From Apostichopus californicus (taxonomy: Eukaryota; Echinodermata; Holothuroidea; Aspidochirotida; Stichopodidae), in assembly GCA_020650975.1 (NCBI GenBank), contig JAIPMN010002182.1:1-30787 (forward strand): DNA of 30,787 nt, given 5' to 3'. A program made the position numbers and the translations under genes. Each line of letters starts with the position of its first letter. Positions within the stretch are counted from its first letter, which is position 1. The notes beneath the pieces were generated by a model. That model saw only the letters and a program-made list of their open reading frames with translations. It searched no databases and was not told the DNA's origin. Positions 1 to 10,719 of the stretch are shown here, piece after piece.

Positions 1-507
1 TGCATGCTTCACTACTTAATTATAAATATCATTTAAGAGTAAAACTCCCACAAAACGTGAAGTGACTTTTCAGGATAAATGTATGACCTTGCTACTTTTT
101 TATTTTGGCAGAAAATAAACATTTTTGATAGAATGAAGAAGAACACCTACAGATCTGAAAAACAAACAAAAAACCCACAAAAAACCTTGAGGTTAAAAGT
201 GAGTAAAAAGCAGAAAACACATGTCGATTCTTAATTTGTTGAAACATCAGCTGGGTCAATAGATGCCGTACAAGGTAGAATGAACACTAAAATTTAAACC
301 TGAGGTACTATACTGTTTAGGCGGCTAGTTACCTCGATATCTAAACATATTACATCTGAACATGCAGCTAACATTGGTTATAATATCACACGATGAAGGT
401 GGTATGATCTATGACAGCTATGGATCTATATGCACTACCACATATGGATATACTTTATAAAATGTACAGTCAGCTAGTTGAACCCTAGCTGATACATCCC
501 AAGGGAT
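1..507. other. AT-rich DNA, nothing recognised
   Basis: No open frame of note, no inverted termini and no tRNA-like boxes were seen. The sequence is stop-rich on both strands and looks like ordinary intergenic or intronic DNA. Confidence 0.6.
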
Positions 508-556
508 TGGGAGGGGAGGGGTGGGGAGGGAGAGGGGAGGGGTGGGGAGGGAGAGG
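508..556 (+). repeat. G-rich 21-bp tandem duplication with G-quadruplex potential
   Basis: Runs of three to four G separated by single A or T bases form two near-identical units of about 21 bp (for example the T at 522 recurs at 543). More than four G-runs with short loops sit on the plus strand, so an intramolecular G-quadruplex is plausible. Whether it has a regulatory role cannot be told from sequence. Confidence 0.75.
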
Positions 557-1593
557 AGGACTGTAAAAAATACATCATTTCAGATTGAAACATCTTTGTT
601 TTCTTTACAATTTGTCAAGTAATTATCCACAGCACCAACAAATATTTCTACACAAAAAAAACAAAAACATTTTGATGACACTTTGAAGTACATACAAAGA
701 CGTTTGATAGCTACTGTAAGTAAACATTCTATAGGTATCAGGGTTTAAAGAATAAATCAACAAGACGACCATACTGACGGACTGACTGACTGAAAGTAAA
801 GCATTTGAAGAGCCCCTACAGTGATCCAACTTCCTAGAGTAGTTGAAAGTTTGGCCAGTCGAAAAAGGTTACATTCAATCAAATATATCTCGAATAAGGA
901 GCAAGATATTGAGATAGGGTTTTTCAGCTAGCAGTATGGAATATTTTTCTCTTTGATATAAATTTCACATTGTTTCTCACCAGAAAATACTTATTTAGTT
1001 TTCTGTTTTTCACATGTCGTTAAATATAAATAATGAAAATATTTAACATGGCAATCTTTAATCTGCTGGGTTTACATTCCCAGATGAGAACCTATGGGTG
1101 TCAAGTTCACCAGATATGGTCCATTTAACACCTCCAAAATATCAGTTATTTCCTGTCACAGTTTCACATCACATAAATTGATACTTCCTACAACTTGACA
1201 TCATAAATGTCTGTTTTGAAACACAAATATTACAAAAAGGAAGAAAGTAAACTAAGAAAGCTTCCTTGCATAGATAAAGTTTCAAAAGGGAAATGATTCC
1301 GGCATTTTGGATGTTGATACACATTAGTTCGAAAACTGTACAATATAGCTTTGTTCTATTAACCTAGATTAAAGACTATAAACTAACAATGAAGTTAGGA
1401 CATGAAAGTGTCAAGGTAACTATGAAGAAAACAACAATAAAACATCACAGAATCTTACTGCGATTTTTCTACATTTCTGATGGAATTCTGATGACATCAG
1501 AGTTTCCGTTTTTTTTTTTTCTTTAGACTGAAAACTAGGCTGATACTTTTACACCCAGTTTTAGAAATCCTTACCACCTGCAACAGCAATATT
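557..1593. other. AT-rich DNA, nothing recognised
   Basis: Contains a short GACT run near 782-794 and a T-tract near 1508. The minus-strand open frame of 68 codons at 623-829 has low-complexity hydrophobic content and no similarity that I recognise, so I leave it out. No repeat termini were found. Confidence 0.55.
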
Positions 1594-1855
1594 GGTGACC
1601 AGTATTGCACTAAAATATGCTAAAACATGGCCACTAGCATGCAATGATCAACAGGCATTTTGCTATATAGGCCTACCATCACTCTGTGTTTGGTCACAAA
1701 GGCACACAAGGGGCACAAGTTCAAAGCAACCTTGAAATTGCTAAAAGTTTGAAAAATGCAATTCCTGATGGTTCGGAATCTCCAAATTATTTCCAGACAT
1801 TGAGAAGTGTTAAATTTAGACAAGTCAATGTCTAAGTGAGGAAAAGTTCTTTAAA
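1594..1855. mobile_element. Partial copy of the 9375-type TTAA MITE family
   Basis: The left part (1594-1672) follows the family pattern: a GACCAGTATTG-like end, then an AAATATGCTA motif, then an ATGGCCA motif, then CAGGCATTTTGCT. The right part (about 1806-1850) matches the body of the 9375-9624 copy through TTAGACAA, AATGTC and TGAGGA in the same order. After about 1855 the match stops and no right terminus is visible, so it is a broken or truncated copy. The 28-bp stretch at about 1774-1802 also recurs near 22380 with about two differences, inside another family member. Confidence 0.5.
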
Positions 1856-2234
1856 CCCTCAGTAGTCCGGTCACTTTGAGCGACGTAGAGCCTTAAAGGT
1901 ATTTCCCAAAGCGGTTAATGTTTGATGATGTAGGTGTTATCTCTCGTCAATGTGTGTTAGTTATCACAACAAGTCCATACTTCCTTATGACTTTGGAGTG
2001 GTTCTTATGATTAAAAAGAGCCAGGCAAAACAACAAACCAATTGACTATCCAACCGTCAGCAATATCAATGGAGCAAACAGGTATGGATATGCACAAAGA
2101 ATATTGGAAAGTTGGAGCATGGGACACATTTTTCTATTTATAGAACATTCAGTATTTTAAGGTTTTAACGTAAAAGGCCACACCATCACGATACCAAAGC
2201 AAATATAACCCAACAAAAAGAATTGCAGTTGAAG

Positions 2235-2429
2235 GTATGTATGTATGTATGTATGTATATGTGATCTTCCCGCAAGCAGGAACTCGCGAAAGAAGCCATG
2301 GAGGCTTATAGACTCGCAAGCTGACCGAAGCCAATCTCTCGGCACACATCCATTTAACGTCCATGTCGGGAGGTTGTTATTGAACAACACCCTTGCCAGA
2401 CGACACACATTGCTGTCGGCGGGAATCGA
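2235..2429 (-). mobile_element. tRNA-derived SINE, copy 1, lacking its 5' promoter head
   Basis: Read on the minus strand this is the body and 3' tail of a SINE. The tail is six GTAT/ATAC units at 2235-2258. The body, 2261-2429, matches 7032-7200 at 168 of 169 positions by eye; the only difference seen is near 2372. It includes a small internal hairpin (GTTGTT, 4-nt loop, AACAAC, 2373-2388). Homology stops at 2429, inside the RNA polymerase III B box, so the A box and most of the tRNA-like head are absent. With no internal promoter this copy should be silent. The open frames on both strands across it are only translations of the repeat. Confidence 0.88.
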
Positions 2430-2471
2430 GGTCCTCGACAACGTCCTCGACAAAGGTCCTCGACAACGTCG
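2430..2471. repeat. Three copies of an 11-bp unit replacing the SINE head
   Basis: The unit GTCCTCGACAA occurs at 2431-2441, 2443-2453 and 2456-2466, with one or two bases between units. It begins exactly where SINE homology ends. It may be filler DNA from a template switch during insertion or a later rearrangement. Confidence 0.85.
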
Positions 2472-5318
2472 TAGCATTATTTGATAAAATCGACGACCAA
2501 GTTTTGAATCGCTATTTCTTACTTGTTACTTCCGTCATGCACCCTTACAAAGAATATTAACTTTATTTAATATCTTTGTCGACTAAAATGGTCACTGGTT
2601 TAATATTCAACCGATGTAACCTTAATGGCCATTAGAAACAAACACTATGGTACAGCTGTACACTGGTCATCAATCACCTGTACGGTTTGTACATAGAAAC
2701 CATTGAGTTATACCAGTGTGAATGTACTCATTAAAGTGATCTACTGACTGTGGTGTGGCTGACTAATGCAGCTCGAGTCATTTCTAATAATAAGTTCACT
2801 CTAAGATTATATAAAGATATTGAGTAATTTATCTGGCAAACTTACAAGTTTTGTGATAATGATGATGGTCATACAGATATGATTAGCCTAAGTATGAGGT
2901 ATAAATTAAGCTCTCTAAGCTCACATTTAACAATATTGTTATATAGATGAAGATGAGATGGGGAAAATTCTAAGTGCTGGCTAAAATAATTGTTGCACTG
3001 TTTGTTTCACATGTATAGTTATGGAACAGAAGATGTATATGCATGTTAAAGCAATAACTCTACAATTAAACAAGGTACTTTAATACTAATGTACACATAT
3101 GATGTATGCATGGGGATAGGAGGGGAATATTTTAGTACTAATAACATGAAGTTTAATAGAACACTGTAAATATTCTGCATAGCAATATAATGTTCATCAT
3201 GGTTGATATCTGTTTTCTGTATGCTGATGAAAAAGATTTGATTTCCAAAGAGAAAAATTGCTGAGAAACGAACTCATAATAATCCACTTTAACAACCTTT
3301 TGCTCCTAAGTCCAAATATGTTTTCCTGTCTCTTTTTCTTGTTTTCTCGTTTTCAAATTTTGACTTGGTCTGTCCTAGAAAAGAATGATTCTGTTAAAAT
3401 CAATGTGAATATATAAAGCCATTAAAAAAAATTGTACCAGCAGTATCAAGTTGCACTACAATTTCATTCCACAAATTTAAACTGTTTAATAAATGTTGAA
3501 AAGCTTTCTTCGGATATATGTATGTAAATACACGCTACTTTAGAGCAACTTTTTGAATATTTGTCTGTACATTTGACACCTGTTCATTATCATTCGAAAG
3601 AAAGATTTGCAATAACCACACTCTCATAATTCTTTTGTCAAAATGAAGGTTAAAAATGGACTCATAAAAAAATTTAATTGCATCCTCAGCATTTTTTAAT
3701 TGCTCCGAAACTTTTAGTAAAATATAAATTATAAATTTAAAAAATGCCAAATTCAAGTGTAACATGTCACATTTATTAACTCTTTAATTCATAATTTGAT
3801 ATGAAGCTTGACCAAGTTAAGCTTATGACCTGCATTGTAATTAATGCTTCATGACAGTTCTGAATAGCATTTACCAAACTCGGCTGCTTTAAAGAGAAAT
3901 GGAATGAGATCAAAGAATGAACTTTGTTGGCAAACATTGTACTCAAGTATAAACTAAACACAATCTGATGATTGGGGCAGAAGTAAGTAGTGAAAATCAA
4001 CTTCAATCTGTATAGCTATAGATAAAAACTAAACCTAGATAAAAATGAACACTACACAATATTAGGGTATATATATATATGTGTATATATCGATGAGGCA
4101 TTGTTAGTGGGCCGTCAATGGATAACTTAATCAGACATTTGTGAAGCAACTGCTGAGAGATTTCAATGACTTCTCAGAATTAACGTGGACTTTTGACCCA
4201 TTTTGTAAATATTATCAAGCGAAGGATATGTGATAGTATCCAATTAGATGAACCTTAGTTTAAAACCTGACTGAAATAGTACGAACCAAGATAGCCTGAC
4301 AAATTTATGAAAATGATGTGTCTAATGAATTATGTACTAAACCAGAAGATGACAGGGTTATAATTCATTTCACCATTTCATTTAAAGAAGAAAATAGCTA
4401 TCCTTGAATATTACATCAGTCACTCTTCACAAATTGAAGGCTATAAGTCACAAAATATGAATATGCATCTAATAAAAGCCAATTTTTACTTCATGTTTAT
4501 GTTATGACTACAAGTGTATGTCTGGCTACAGAGCAACTAAGTATTGTATTAACATCAAACTAGTATTTATGAATGCCCCCTCCCTTTCTCCCTTCCCCTA
4601 TATATTCGTACCCAAGAAAGAAACTTTAACATGTCACAAAGATAAGACAAGAAATCCTGTCTTATCGCACTGCAGGCATTACCAATTCAAATCAATTCAG
4701 ATTTACTTCAACCAATAAAAAAAAGTATAATACAAATGATGGCAATATAATGAATAGAAGATGGCTGGGGAGTTATGAGAGAAAGCTAGCTTGTAAGCTC
4801 AAAATCCCTACAGGTATATATAGAAACATACGCCACCTTCACAAACATAAACAAATATGTATGAGATATGCATGTATCTACTAGCTTGATAGCTACACAC
4901 ATACATACAAACAACAGGAATTGACAAAATTAACAATATTTACAAATAAAAAGGACCTGTTAGTATTTGTGATTCATGGGAAAACAACTTTATTACTATT
5001 TTGTTGCATTAATGTCACAAAACCTGTTTAAAACCGTCAATAATGCTTACTTTCCCCTAATCCTCCTTCCACTTTGCAAACATTTTGAGCACTAATTTAT
5101 TCCCTGCTTTATGGTATTCTGAATCAGAATCTGGTAAACTTCACAGCAACATGGTGTGCATGGTTGGCTATGTAATAATGTACATGAACAGGCTGTAGAT
5201 ATTGCCAATGTAAGAAATTGGAATTGTTCAAAATACGAGTGTTTCGTGTTTGCCAATACCTAGTCAGATTGAGAAATCACACCAACATTAAAATCATTCC
5301 ATAAACAGATATTCAACC
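2472..5318. other. AT-rich DNA, no gene recognised
   Basis: About 2.8 kb with only short open frames (for example minus 3535-3765 and 3776-4006, plus 4518-4718). All are AT-biased, start anywhere, and resemble no family I know. An AT microsatellite lies at about 4068-4090. No transposon termini were identified. Confidence 0.5.
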
Positions 5319-5365
5319 TTAAAGAGGATGACAAACTATAAAACTGCTGTTAAAATCCTCTTTAA
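5319..5365. repeat. Perfect 11-bp inverted repeat (stem-loop) with TTAAAG ends
   Basis: TTAAAGAGGAT at 5319-5329 is the exact reverse complement of 5355-5365, separated by a 25-nt loop. The ends read TTAA followed by AG, like the termini of the small elements elsewhere in the window. It could be a very internally deleted MITE or a chance hairpin. Confidence 0.75.
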
Positions 5366-5457
5366 AATTTAACTATAAATTCCCATGGCAACCTTTTCTT
5401 TCTGCAAGTTGAATCAGGAAACAATGGCTGAAGAAAGGGGACCTTTGTCTTTAATCT

Positions 5458-5468
5458 CCCCCCCCCCC
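5458..5468. repeat. Poly-C tract
   Basis: Eleven consecutive C, followed shortly by a further C-rich stretch near 5484-5492. A simple homopolymer, noted because poly-G/poly-C tracts recur at the assembly gap and at the window end. Confidence 0.9.
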
Positions 5469-5653
5469 AAGGGAGATAAGGACCCCCCTCCCTCTGACTC
5501 CATCACAGACCGTGGATGAATGGGAAAAAATGTAAATTAAAAACAAGATATAATGCACTGATGAATCATTTTCCTTTTCAATTTATGTAAAAGCGAAAGC
5601 GTTAGACAGCAGGGCTAACAAACTGAAATAGATCACTTACATGAAGTGAATAG

Positions 5654-5842
5654 ATGCTTGACACAATTTCTTTCCACCCACTCATTGCTGAACGAGAAAG
5701 AGCAAAATTAATGCAAAGATACATTAACCGAAACACTTTGTCAGTAGAGGACCTCTCGGTACAATTACGAGATTACATTGTTATTCCAGCGTTTCCAGCT
5801 TTCTTGCCGGCGGCATTTTTAATACCAGCTAAAGATATTTAG
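5654..5842 (+). CDS. Small unrecognised open frame (62 codons)
   Basis: The frame runs from an ATG to TAG and has an in-frame TAG directly before the ATG. The predicted peptide has a charged, helix-prone first half (AERERAKLMQRYINRN) and a hydrophobic, proline-containing second half. Codon content is more balanced than in the surrounding DNA, which is why I list it. I do not recognise the protein. There is no supporting promoter, splice site or conserved motif, and an open frame of this length is expected by chance in 30 kb. It could be a chance frame or part of an exon. Confidence 0.12.
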   Translation: MLDTISFHPLIAERERAKLMQRYINRNTLSVEDLSVQLRDYIVIPAFPAFLPAAFLIPAKDI

Positions 5843-7001
5843 TTTAAGACTGCTCTGAATCATTACTTATAGTAAAGATCATTTGCATTCATTTGTCAAT
5901 AAGACCCACTTAAATATTAAACAAAATGCAATTGGTACATTTAAGCACTGTATGAAATATGAATTAGGATACTTCAAGACCTGATTCCTTGAAAAACATG
6001 TTTTGGTCTATACTTTTCCTTCTAAGGAAAGTCTTACCGGCCTCTTTTTTGTTTGTATACAGTCTAAACACATTCGTTTTGCAGGCTTTTTTGGTGTTCT
6101 TCACCTGATTTCTTCAAATCTAATTCATGTCACAAATTATTTTCCATTTTGTCTTTTAAACAAAGGTTTTTTTTTAAATTTTTTTTTTATTTTATAAAAT
6201 GCTAAAGTGAACAATAGCCCATGCAGATTGACAGAAGTCAAGACCAAATATAGACAACAGGGTACTATAAAGGAAATCCACATGGAAGAATTTTTATAAA
6301 ATAGTGACAATGATTACACCCTAATTTCATTATAATTGAAATGATTCTATGGCCCGTTTGATATCTCTGAGCTCATCCATATTATTTGCATGTCTCAAAT
6401 GATTATTCTAATTTACTTCCTCTTTGGTCTCACCTCAATTCTCTTGAATTCAGTGCATCCTCTTTATTACTTTATAACCTTTTTTGTTAGGTACACAGCC
6501 TGGTAACACAATATATGAAATAACTCATTAACCATTGCTAATTGCTAATAACTCAACAATACATTAGATAACATTGAAAATAAATCATCTAGCTGGTTTC
6601 AAGTCAGCCAGTAAATCAGTTGGTTGAATTTATTAGGATCATGCAGTTATTGACAAAATAAGCAATTCAATAATATATTGTCAAAATAGAACACCTTTAT
6701 TCTTTACTTAGTTCATTGCTAAAATCATTCCTTTAAAATATATCAAATTTTTTGCTGGATTAAAAACATCATCTTATACCAGAGGTTAAAACTAACTTTC
6801 AAAAAAAGGAGAAAATATGCAACATCATTATTGAAATAGTAATCAAATTTCTGTTAATTAAACATACAGAAGAACATTACAATATGAAACGATGAAAGTG
6901 AGGGCGCTATACTAAAACTCAAACACTGTAAAGTAGGTGCATTTTACCATAATGTAAAATTGTCAACATTATTAATGCAGTATACAATTTCAGCATTCAG
7001 G
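5843..7001. other. AT-rich DNA, nothing recognised
   Basis: Long A/T runs including a T-rich stretch at 6165-6190. Short open frames such as plus 6003-6197 are phenylalanine/leucine-rich products of T-rich DNA and are not called. Confidence 0.55.
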
Positions 7002-7258
7002 GTATGTATGTATGTATGTATGTATGTATTTGTGATCTTCCCGCAAGCAGGAACTCGCGAAAGAAGCCATGGAGGCTTATAGACTCGCAAGCTGACCGAA
7101 GCCAATCTCTCGGCACACATCCATTTAACGTCCATGTCGGGAAGTTGTTATTGAACAACACCCTTGCCAGACGACACACATTGCTGTCGGCGGGAATCGA
7201 ACCGGGGATCTCATGACTGGGAGACGCCGGCGTTAACCACTAGGCTATACACTCCGCC
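7002..7258 (-). mobile_element. Complete tRNA-derived SINE, copy 2
   Basis: On the minus strand the element starts at 7258 with a tRNA-like head of about 70 nt. The A box, TAGCCTAGTGG, is the complement of 7237-7247. The B box, GGTTCGATTCC, is the complement of 7193-7203. Both match the RNA polymerase III internal promoter consensus and their spacing is tRNA-like. The body (7032-7192) follows, then a tail of seven GTAT/ATAC units (7002-7029). SINEs of this build are transcribed by polymerase III and moved by a partner LINE. The T stem is degenerate and there is no clean acceptor stem, so this is a SINE head and not a tRNA gene. No convincing target-site duplication was seen. The open frames on both strands across it are repeat translations. 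Confidence 0.9.
7193..7247 (-). promoter_or_regulatory. Internal polymerase III promoter (A and B boxes) of SINE copy 2
   Basis: A box complement at 7237-7247 and B box complement at 7193-7203. The two boxes are about 33 nt apart, normal for a tRNA-type promoter. Of the three SINE copies here, only this one has both boxes in near-consensus form. Confidence 0.8.
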
Positions 7259-7267
7259 TTTCCAGGG

Positions 7268-7348
7268 GATTGCAACATGGTAGCGGGTATGATTGCAGCG
7301 GGTATGATTGCAATGATTGATGAAGCGGGTATGATTGCAACATGGTAG
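7268..7348. repeat. Minisatellite next to SINE copy 2
   Basis: The 15-bp unit AGCGGGTATGATTGC occurs at 7282-7296, 7297-7311 and 7324-7338. A 16-bp sequence, GATTGCAACATGGTAG, brackets the array at 7268-7283 and 7333-7348. The array lies about 10 bp beyond the 5' end of the SINE head. Confidence 0.9.
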
Positions 7349-8524
7349 TTTTCTACATTTTGCAGAAAAGTTTGTACAATAAATAATAACAGTGTTTAGA
7401 AAAGAACATTTTAATTGGTTGTAATTTTTTTCCTCTGTCATGCCATCTGTATAACAATTAAACAATTACAACATAGTAAAACATTATGAATATCTTGCAT
7501 GGAAGAACTATGATTTTTCAGTCAGCAATCTGCCATAGGTATATATAAAGACCATATTCCTACTTGATACAGTCAATGTTATAATATCTCGTAAATTTTG
7601 AAACTGATGAAAATGTCTTAACCTTTGTTGCAGACCTCTTGAATACCAAATTGGTATACTTAACCTAGGGTTTTGCTTTCAGATGACAATTTTCTTTTAA
7701 AAAAAGGGGGGGAAAAAAGAAGAAAAAAGTAAGATTGCTACTAATTGATCAAGCTAAGATATTCCTCTTCATATATTTTACAAACTGAAGTTATTCAGAA
7801 AGTAACCAATTATTCATCAGCCATACACTTTTCACTTTAAGATTATGATGTAATATAATATATGAGGCATATATAGGAAAACACCCTGAGTTTGAATTTA
7901 AATATATGGAATGAAATGGGACTAACTATAGGAATTGTTCTACAGTGTTATTTGATTTTTGGATAGCACGATATCCAGAATTTATTCAACTTTACCAATA
8001 AAAAAATATCTGCATCAAATGGGAAGTAACTAATGTATTCATAAATAAACTCACTTATCATCCTCCGACTTTCTTAAAGATTGGAAAACAATGATTAAGA
8101 CAAAGAAAAAAAGAGCAAAATAATATATATATGATATGTTCAAGGAAATTTCTATTTTAAGATATATTTAAAGAGAATTTTAATAGTTCCTATTAAGTAG
8201 ATTTATCCTACAGTCAATTCTCTAAATGATGACTTATTCCAGATGAGACCTGATTTGAATATTTTTTAAGTTTTTGTTTGTATCACAATCTGATATTCCT
8301 TCTGTTTAATCCATACATTCAACCATCATCAACTGACCTTCAATATATATCAAACAACTTGTTTCACTTTTGCATGCATATGAACAAGATAATAGATGGA
8401 CAACAGTGAAAGTGTATGGTCAAGATTCTTATTAAATCCAGCAGTCTGTGGTATGATGTTGGCGTATTTATGATAGGAAGTCATAACCTATCAGATAGTT
8501 CCAATACATACATGCAGCTCAGGG
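7349..8524. other. AT-rich DNA, nothing recognised
   Basis: Stop-dense on both strands, with an A/G-rich patch at 7699-7730 and a short TA run near 8123. No termini or coding signal seen. Confidence 0.55.
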
Positions 8525-8742
8525 TTAAAGGGGTCGTCCATTCATATGAAAAGATTTGTCCGGATGACATCAATACATATATACTAACTGAAGCTTTGGT
8601 TATCAATACTAATTTAGCCTCATGTTGAATCAAAGCTGATCAAATTTGCAGAGTTTTTTTATCAACTAGTCAATTTTGTTCTTCTTCCTTCACCTCCGTT
8701 GAACTAGTGTCGCGCACCTTGGCACCATTATGACCCCTTTAA
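8525..8742. mobile_element. TTAA-flanked MITE with TTAAAGGGG termini
   Basis: TTAAAGGGGTCGT at 8525-8537 is the reverse complement of 8730-8742 except for one base, giving a 218-bp unit with TTAA at both outer edges. This is what a non-autonomous element with a TTAA target duplication looks like. TTAAAGGRR termini are known for Xenopus T2-type MITEs, which belong to the Kolobok group. piggyBac also uses TTAA but normally starts with C residues. The interior has no coding capacity. The open frame at 8416-8628 runs through the left end and is not a gene. Confidence 0.72.
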
Positions 8743-9131
8743 TATGTTTCTATTACTGCAAATTGGACAGTAAAATCTACCATATGGGTTGGCCTTTATG
8801 AATTGTTATCCTTGATATGGTCAAGCTGGACATTTATAATGCAAATAATGTCATGAATAGCTTTAAAAGTTCAGTGAAAAGGAAATGCTAACACTACAAA
8901 ACCTACACTGTGGTCTTCCAAGCAGCAAATTAGCCTAACGTTAAATTGCCACGTCAATATGTAGTCTTACAATGCTTTGCAGTGAACTTTATACAGATCA
9001 AGCATGGTATTACATATTTGGGGCAGTCAGCCTAAATAATCATCACCAGGCTTGACATAACTATAAAACAAAGGTGCTACCGTTCGCTGAAATCCAGATC
9101 AGGCATGAGAATGTGTCAACTGTTCACACTC

Positions 9132-9148
9132 AGAGCCTTTAAGGCTCT
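9132..9148. repeat. Short palindrome AGAGCCTT / AAGGCTCT
   Basis: 8-bp arms around a single central T. With one mismatch the symmetry extends by another few bases on each side. It contains a TTTAA core. Confidence 0.7.
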
Positions 9149-9374
9149 AAGTGTAATAATATTTACCTTTAATGATTCACCTATGTTAATTGAACCCTTT
9201 CCTCCAATTCCAACCATAGTAAAAGGTCACTATAATTACATGGAGAAGGCACCGCTTATTAACAAATATTAATACAGCTAGACTGAGCTATTCCTTTAAT
9301 AAACGACACATGTATCTGATATGACTCTCTGTACATAAAACTTTAGAAGGGTTATGCTTGTACAAAGAACAAAC

Positions 9375-9624
9375 TTAAAGGTCATCAGTATTGGCCCAAA
9401 TTCTTAGCATTCTAAGAATAACTAAACGTTTTGAAAAGTTCCTTCCTGGTGGAATCCAGCCAATTTCACTGAAATCGTGAATGTGAAAATTTAGACAATT
9501 AAATGTCCCTATGAGGAGAAATACTTTTGAAGGTGGCAGTAAAATGCATGTAGAGATTGGAACATGCGTGACCATAATACTTACCTTTCTAGCATATTTG
9601 GCGGCTGTATACTGATGCCCTTAA
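9375..9624. mobile_element. Type copy of a 250-bp TTAA MITE family
   Basis: The left end reads TTAA then AGGTCATCAGTATTGGCC. The complement of the right end reads TTAA then GGGCATCAGTATACAGCC, so the termini are imperfect inverted repeats of about 35 bp including an AAATnTGCTAG-like subterminal motif. TTAA abuts both ends. Related copies occur at 1594-1855, 12377-12830, 22280-22541 and 25217-25470. No transposase is encoded, so mobility would need an enzyme from elsewhere. A minus-strand open frame covers 9375-9575 but lies wholly inside the element and is spurious. Confidence 0.78.
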
Positions 9625-10719
9625 ATTTAATTCTTTACTTAATCCTTAAATTTAGTTGTTTATTTAATTAGGCAGTTACATGAAGAAGTTGTATTACGTA
9701 TCCCCACACCCATAATATCTGTAGGTACGTCCATCAATGAGTGAGAGGATTTTAACTTGTCTAAACCCACAAATTCCATATAAGTTTTATCACATATTAC
9801 AGCATATTATATCATGATCCCTGGATAAGTCTAATGGTATACTACATTAACCTACATCTAGACAATCCCATATTCTATGAAAATGCTGTGACATAACCCT
9901 ACAGAAAAAAAACTGCACTGGTTATGCTTGCTCATGACAGAGAAACGGTGGCAAAAAGAGTTCCTTCATAAGCATAAGTTGTTCCTGTTTTTCGATGCCA
10001 TGACACTTTAACTGTCAGAAAAACTAAATTTCTCTGATTATACTGATTAATATTGAACTACCGGCCTAAGGGATAACATCAAATGTCTCTCAAGATGCGA
10101 TTTAACTTTTGACAGAATTAGGCCTCTTAAATTTTCTTAAAAGGGAAGGTTGTGTCTGTCATGATCATATACCGTAATCAAACTAAACAGAAAATAGGAT
10201 TCATTTAACCAACCAAAAACAGACAAAAAAAGACCTGTGCCACGAGATGGCCAAAAGCACATGTAGTCGTCAAAATCTAAGTGAGCTAAATTAGAACACA
10301 AATAAACATTGTTGACTTTTTGTTATTTACAAACAAGCTAGAAGGAAAAATGAAGTCAGGAATTAAAAGCAAATTTTCCAAATATTCACAGTAACGTATG
10401 GTGTGATGGTCAGACGAGAAGAACTGAACACAACAGAGCTACAATTTATATCCATTTAATTTCAAATCTGAACCACAAAAAATTACTAGCGGACTTAGTT
10501 TTAAAGGAAATGGCTAAAACTAGATCTTATATGCTGGTGTATCATAACACAGTAATTATAGTACTTATCATTGTAACCAAACATATTACAATTGGCTTGT
10601 AACCTTCCCAAAAAATATGACCAAATAACTCCCTCTTTTGCAACACCACAAAAAGGTCTTGAAAAACAATTCTAATGAAAAGAAATCAGAGGCCAAAACA
10701 ACTGTCTAAACACTTTGGG
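9625..10719. other. AT-rich DNA, nothing recognised
   Basis: No repeat termini, promoter-like boxes or plausible coding frame were found. Confidence 0.55.

Noticed and set aside
2149..2484. Open frames on both strands of SINE copy 1
   Set aside because: The same peptides appear at the second SINE copy; they are translations of repeat body and microsatellite tail (for example IHTYIHTY).
7189..7258. A functional tRNA gene
   Set aside because: A and B boxes are present but the T stem mismatches and acceptor ends do not pair properly; the unit continues into a SINE body and tail.
6944..7465. Open frames on both strands around SINE copy 2
   Set aside because: Repeat-derived, as for copy 1; the 7211-7465 frame is also filled by the minisatellite.
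8416..8628. 70-codon plus-strand gene
   Set aside because: It crosses the left end of the 8525-8742 MITE and has no protein-like features.
9375..9575. 66-codon minus-strand gene
   Set aside because: It lies entirely inside a non-coding MITE and ends within the TTAAAGG terminus.
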